Part shown: piece after piece, positions 3,914 to 6,438 of the stretch | How the letters are laid out: the number at the start of each line of letters is the position of its first letter | Position numbering within the stretch: the first letter of the stretch is position 1 | Assembly: GCA_017446125.1 (NCBI GenBank) | Contig: JAFSRL010000106.1 | Span: 1-6,438 of the forward strand | Length of the DNA: 6,438 nucleotides | Source: Lachnospiraceae bacterium | GTDB lineage: Bacteria > Bacillota > Clostridia > Lachnospirales > Lachnospiraceae | Direction of reading: 5' to 3' | Made by a program: the position numbers and the translations under genes | The notes under the pieces: generated by a model | What the model saw: only the letters and a program-made list of their open reading frames with translations | What the model was told of the DNA's origin: nothing | Databases searched by the model: none

Positions 3914-6028
3914 TTAAGCCGCGTCCTTCGCAAGCGTTGCCTTACCCTGACCGGTCAGGTTCCGCTGCGGTCTGAAGAGCAGGTATAAGAATCCGATCAA
4001 TACCGCGATTGCAACAACCGTAAACAGGTTGAAGGAAGTCGTTCCCATAAACAGACCGCCCACCTGATAGATCACAAGACCCACCAGCCAGGCCAGTCCG
4101 CACTGGTAACCAATCGCGATCCAGAACCACTTCGTGTTGTTCATCTCGCGCTTAATCGCGCCCATCGCCGCAAAACAGGGTGCGCACAGCAGGTTAAACG
4201 CAAGGAAGGCAAGACCGCTCGCGGCGATGCCGAAGGGTGCAAAGGCCGCCGCCATGTTCTGCCAGGTTGTGCCCTCGCCGATGCTGTACAGAATGCCCAT
4301 CGTACCGACGATGTTTTCCTTCGCCACAAGACCGGTGATCGAAGCCACCGTTGCCTGCCAGTTACCAAAGCCCAAGGGGATAAAGATCCACGCAAGCGCA
4401 CTTCCGACCCTCGCAAGAATCGAGGAATCCACCTGATCCTCTTCGAGCATCATGAACGCGCCGTCCACCCAGCCGAAGAAGGTGAGGAACCAGATCACGA
4501 TCGTGGAGAGCAGGATGATGGTACCCGCTTTCTTGATAAAGCTCCAGCCGCGCTCCCACATGCCGCGCAGCACAGCGCCCACGGTGGGCATGTGATACGC
4601 CGGAAGCTCCATGACAAAGGGCGCCGGATCTCCCGCAAAAACCTTCGTCTTCTTTAAGATGATACCGGAGCAGATAATCGCACCGATGCCCAGGAAGTAG
4701 GAGGTCGGAGCAACCCATGCGGCCCCACCAAAGAGTGCGCCGGCAACCATCGCGATAAAGGGAAGCTTCGCGCCGCAGGGGATAAAGGTCGTCGTGATGA
4801 CCGTCATGCGGCGGTCGCGTTCGTTTTCAATCGTACGCGATGCCATGATGCCGGGGATACCGCAGCCCGTTCCGATGAGAATCGGGATGAAGCTCTTACC
4901 CGAAAGACCAAAGCGTCTGAAAATCCTATCCATGATGAAGGCGACACGCGCCATGTAGCCGCAGGCCTCCAAAAATGCCAGGAAGATAAAGAGCACGAGC
5001 ATCTGCGGTACAAAGCCCAAGACCGCACCCACACCGGCGACGATACCGTCCAGGATAAGACCTTTCAGCCAGTCCGCACAGTTGATGCTGTCGAGAATCC
5101 CCTCGATGACCACGGGAACGCCGTTGATCCAGGTGCCGTATTCCGCCGGGTCCGGAGCCGCCGCGCCATAGCTCTCATACACTTCAAGCGTTCCGCGCAG
5201 GTCCTCAGTCGTCGCGGTCGTATCAACGGGCTCTAAGGTTTCCTCATCTTCCACGATATAAGAAACCTCTGTGCCCTCCTCCACAGAACCGATAAACTCA
5301 TTTAACGATGCAACCGCCGCACCGGCGTCGAATTCTTCCGACTCATAATCGAGCGCCTCTCTGACCGCGGAGACATCGATGCCCTTTTCCTCCGCGTCGT
5401 CCAAGAAGACGTTTACAACCTCTTCTGCGCCCGCAAACTCTTCGCTTGCTTCATCAAAGGCGGCACGTCCGTTGCCGAACAGATAGAAGCCGTCGCCGAA
5501 GACGCCGTCGTTCGCCCAGTCCGTTGCCCAGCCGCCGACCGTCGTCACGGAAACGTAGTACACGATGAACATGACGAGCGCAAAGATGGGCAGCGCCAAA
5601 AAGCGGTTGGTGACCACCCGGTCAATCTTGTCGGAGGTCGTCATCTCGTGCGCCCTGTTCTTGTGCACAACATCCTTGATGATGGATGCGATGTAAAGAT
5701 AACGTTCGTTGGTGATGATGCTCTCTGCGTCATCATCCATTTCTTTTTCGCAGTCTTTGATGTCCTCCTCGATGTGCGCGATGACATCCGCACCCAGGTT
5801 CAGGCGCTCCTGCATCTTGCTGTCGCGCTCAAAGAGCTTGATTGCAAAAAAGTGCTGCTGCTCCTTCGGCAGGTCGTGTACCGTGACCTCCTCGATGTGC
5901 GCCAGCGCATGCTCCACCGCACCCGCAAACTTGTGCTTGGGTGCGTGCGGCTCGGTACCGGCGAGTTTTACGGCTTCTTCCGCCGCTTCCATGATACCGT
6001 CGCCCTTTAAGGCGGAGATGGGCATCAC
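3914..6028 (-). CDS. feoB: Ferrous iron transporter FeoB, C-terminal part after in-frame TAG (permease)
   Basis: 704 codons continue the same frame immediately after the amber codon at 6029-6031. Numbering from GTG 6028, residues 4-9 (ISALKG) are the G5 motif of the GTPase and about 15-130 form the helical NFeoB region that acts as GDI/spacer. Membrane segments start near residue 142. The two Gate signatures are present: GTGCGIPGIMASRTIENERD (387-406) with TTTFIPCGAKLPF (412-423), and GNWQATVASITGLVAKENIVGTMG (556-578). CAPCFAAMGAIKREMNNTKW (616-634) marks the conserved C-terminal region. Function of the family: GTP-dependent Fe2+ uptake across the cytoplasmic membrane. A long acidic insertion lies at about residues 185-300. 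No good ribosome binding site precedes the GTG/ATG at 6028/6025, so independent translation would depend on re-initiation at the stop. The most natural reading is that this and the upstream fragment are one gene broken by a nonsense codon or a sequence error. Confidence 0.93.
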   Translation of the reverse strand: MMPISALKGDGIMEAAEEAVKLAGTEPHAPKHKFAGAVEHALAHIEEVTVHDLPKEQQHFFAIKLFERDSKMQERLNLGADVIAHIEEDIKDCEKEMDDDAESIITNERYLYIASIIKDVVHKNRAHEMTTSDKIDRVVTNRFLALPIFALVMFIVYYVSVTTVGGWATDWANDGVFGDGFYLFGNGRAAFDEASEEFAGAEEVVNVFLDDAEEKGIDVSAVREALDYESEEFDAGAAVASLNEFIGSVEEGTEVSYIVEDEETLEPVDTTATTEDLRGTLEVYESYGAAAPDPAEYGTWINGVPVVIEGILDSINCADWLKGLILDGIVAGVGAVLGFVPQMLVLFIFLAFLEACGYMARVAFIMDRIFRRFGLSGKSFIPILIGTGCGIPGIMASRTIENERDRRMTVITTTFIPCGAKLPFIAMVAGALFGGAAWVAPTSYFLGIGAIICSGIILKKTKVFAGDPAPFVMELPAYHMPTVGAVLRGMWERGWSFIKKAGTIILLSTIVIWFLTFFGWVDGAFMMLEEDQVDSSILARVGSALAWIFIPLGFGNWQATVASITGLVAKENIVGTMGILYSIGEGTTWQNMAAAFAPFGIAASGLAFLAFNLLCAPCFAAMGAIKREMNNTKWFWIAIGYQCGLAWLVGLVIYQVGGLFMGTTSFNLFTVVAIAVLIGFLYLLFRPQRNLTGQGKATLAKDAA
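5129..5461 (-). other. Acidic extracytoplasmic insertion within FeoB
   Basis: The segment encodes about residues 190-300 of the C-terminal FeoB part. It lies between the first membrane segment (FLALPIFALVMFIVYYVSV) and the second (LILDGIVAGVGAVLGFV). By eye about 33 of 110 residues are Asp or Glu and only three are Lys or Arg. Typical FeoB proteins have a much shorter loop here. The usual topology places the loop outside the membrane, where an acidic module could concentrate Fe2+; that role is inferred. Confidence 0.6.
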
Positions 6029-6031
6029 CTA
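6029..6031 (-). other. feoB: In-frame amber (TAG) codon interrupting feoB
   Basis: The minus-strand reading is GGC TAC TAG GTG ATG CCC ATC. The upstream peptide ends SKALGY and the downstream peptide resumes VMPISALKG, so the two halves join in the same frame with exactly one codon replaced by TAG. FeoB homologs have a sense residue (for example Pro or Lys) at this place. A change from AAG, CAG or GAG would need only one base. Confidence 0.92.
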
Positions 6032-6438
6032 GTAGCCGAGCGCCTTGGAAAGCGCATCAAGATCAAGCTTGTCGCCGTTCTTTTCCACGACGTCCATCAT
6101 GTTGACCGCAACGAGCGTCGGAATCCCGAGCTCCAGAATCTGTGTCGTCAGATAGAGGTTGCGCTCCATGTTCGTACCGTCGACGATGTTTAGAACCACA
6201 TCCGGACGCTCATCGATCAAATAATTTCTCGCGACCACTTCCTCCAAGGTATAGGGAGAAAGCGAGTAGATGCCGGGCAAGTCCGTTATTGTCACATCAT
6301 CGTGTTTTTTCAGCTTACCCTCTTTTTTCTCCACCGTGACACCCGGCCAGTTTCCGACAAACTGGTTCGAGCCGGTCAGAGCGTTAAATAATGTGGTTTT
6401 ACCGGAATTCGGATTTCCGGCAAGCGCTATTTTGATTG
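6029..6438 (-). CDS. feoB: Ferrous iron transporter FeoB, N-terminal GTPase fragment (start beyond right edge)
   Basis: Open from the window edge to TAG 6029, 135 complete codons. It begins IKIALAGNPNSGKTTLFNAL, so the true start is probably only a few codons outside. G1/P-loop is GNPNSGKT, G2 lies in NWPGVTVEKK, G3 is DLPG (in ITDLPGIYSLSPYT) and G4 is NMMD (in VAVNMMDVVEK). The G5 motif is missing here and appears just after the stop codon in the next feature. This is the cytosolic GTPase domain that drives and regulates FeoB. As translated to the TAG it would lack G5, the helical domain and the whole permease, and should not work alone. feoA, which commonly precedes feoB, would lie outside the window. 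Confidence 0.93.
   Translation of the reverse strand, partial: IKIALAGNPNSGKTTLFNALTGSNQFVGNWPGVTVEKKEGKLKKHDDVTITDLPGIYSLSPYTLEEVVARNYLIDERPDVVLNIVDGTNMERNLYLTTQILELGIPTLVAVNMMDVVEKNGDKLDLDALSKALGY

Noticed and set aside
6029..6438. General reassignment of TAG to a sense codon in this organism
   Set aside because: TAG is the terminal codon at sensible family lengths for at least three neighbouring genes, so only a site-specific event at feoB remains plausible.

Overview
The window reads as a chromosomal segment of an anaerobic Firmicute, most likely a Clostridia/Lachnospiraceae-type bacterium. The evidence is the FeoB subtype with its two small satellite genes (a Cys-rich membrane peptide and an HMA-domain protein), strong AGGAGG-type ribosome binding sites and good sigma-A-type promoters. 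Every supported gene lies on the minus strand, so transcription runs from high to low coordinates. The genus cannot be named from the sequence alone.

Region 1 (6438 down to about 3448) is an iron-uptake unit. feoB enters from the right edge and is followed closely by the Cys-rich membrane peptide and the HMA protein. feoB carries an in-frame amber codon at 6029-6031, between the G4 and G5 motifs of its GTPase domain, so it appears as a GTPase fragment plus a 704-residue remainder that holds the membrane permease. The permease also has a long acidic insertion between its first two membrane segments.

Region 2 (3438 down to 1386) has its own promoter. It encodes a Na+/phosphate cotransporter-type protein with a C-terminal PhoU-like domain, then a 92-residue CPYC glutaredoxin-like protein. 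It ends at a large palindromic REP/MITE-like repeat (1279-1386) built from three copies of a unit of about 31-36 bp.

Region 3 (1243 down to 1) opens with a consensus promoter and a well-formed yybP-ykoY (Mn2+) riboswitch. The riboswitch overlaps an intrinsic terminator placed directly before a ribosome binding site. The first gene behind it is an unrecognised 112-residue acidic soluble protein, not one of the known Mn exporters. After a 95-bp gap with a perfect 12-bp inverted repeat comes a lipoprotein with PepSY-type domains joined by an Ala/Gln/Pro repeat linker. It runs off the left edge.

Taken together the window is rich in metal and ion homeostasis functions: Fe2+ uptake, a metal-chaperone-like protein, phosphate handling, a thiol redoxin and a Mn-sensing RNA switch. 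The most interesting element is the Mn2+ riboswitch in front of a protein of unknown function. The feoB amber codon is the point most in need of checking.
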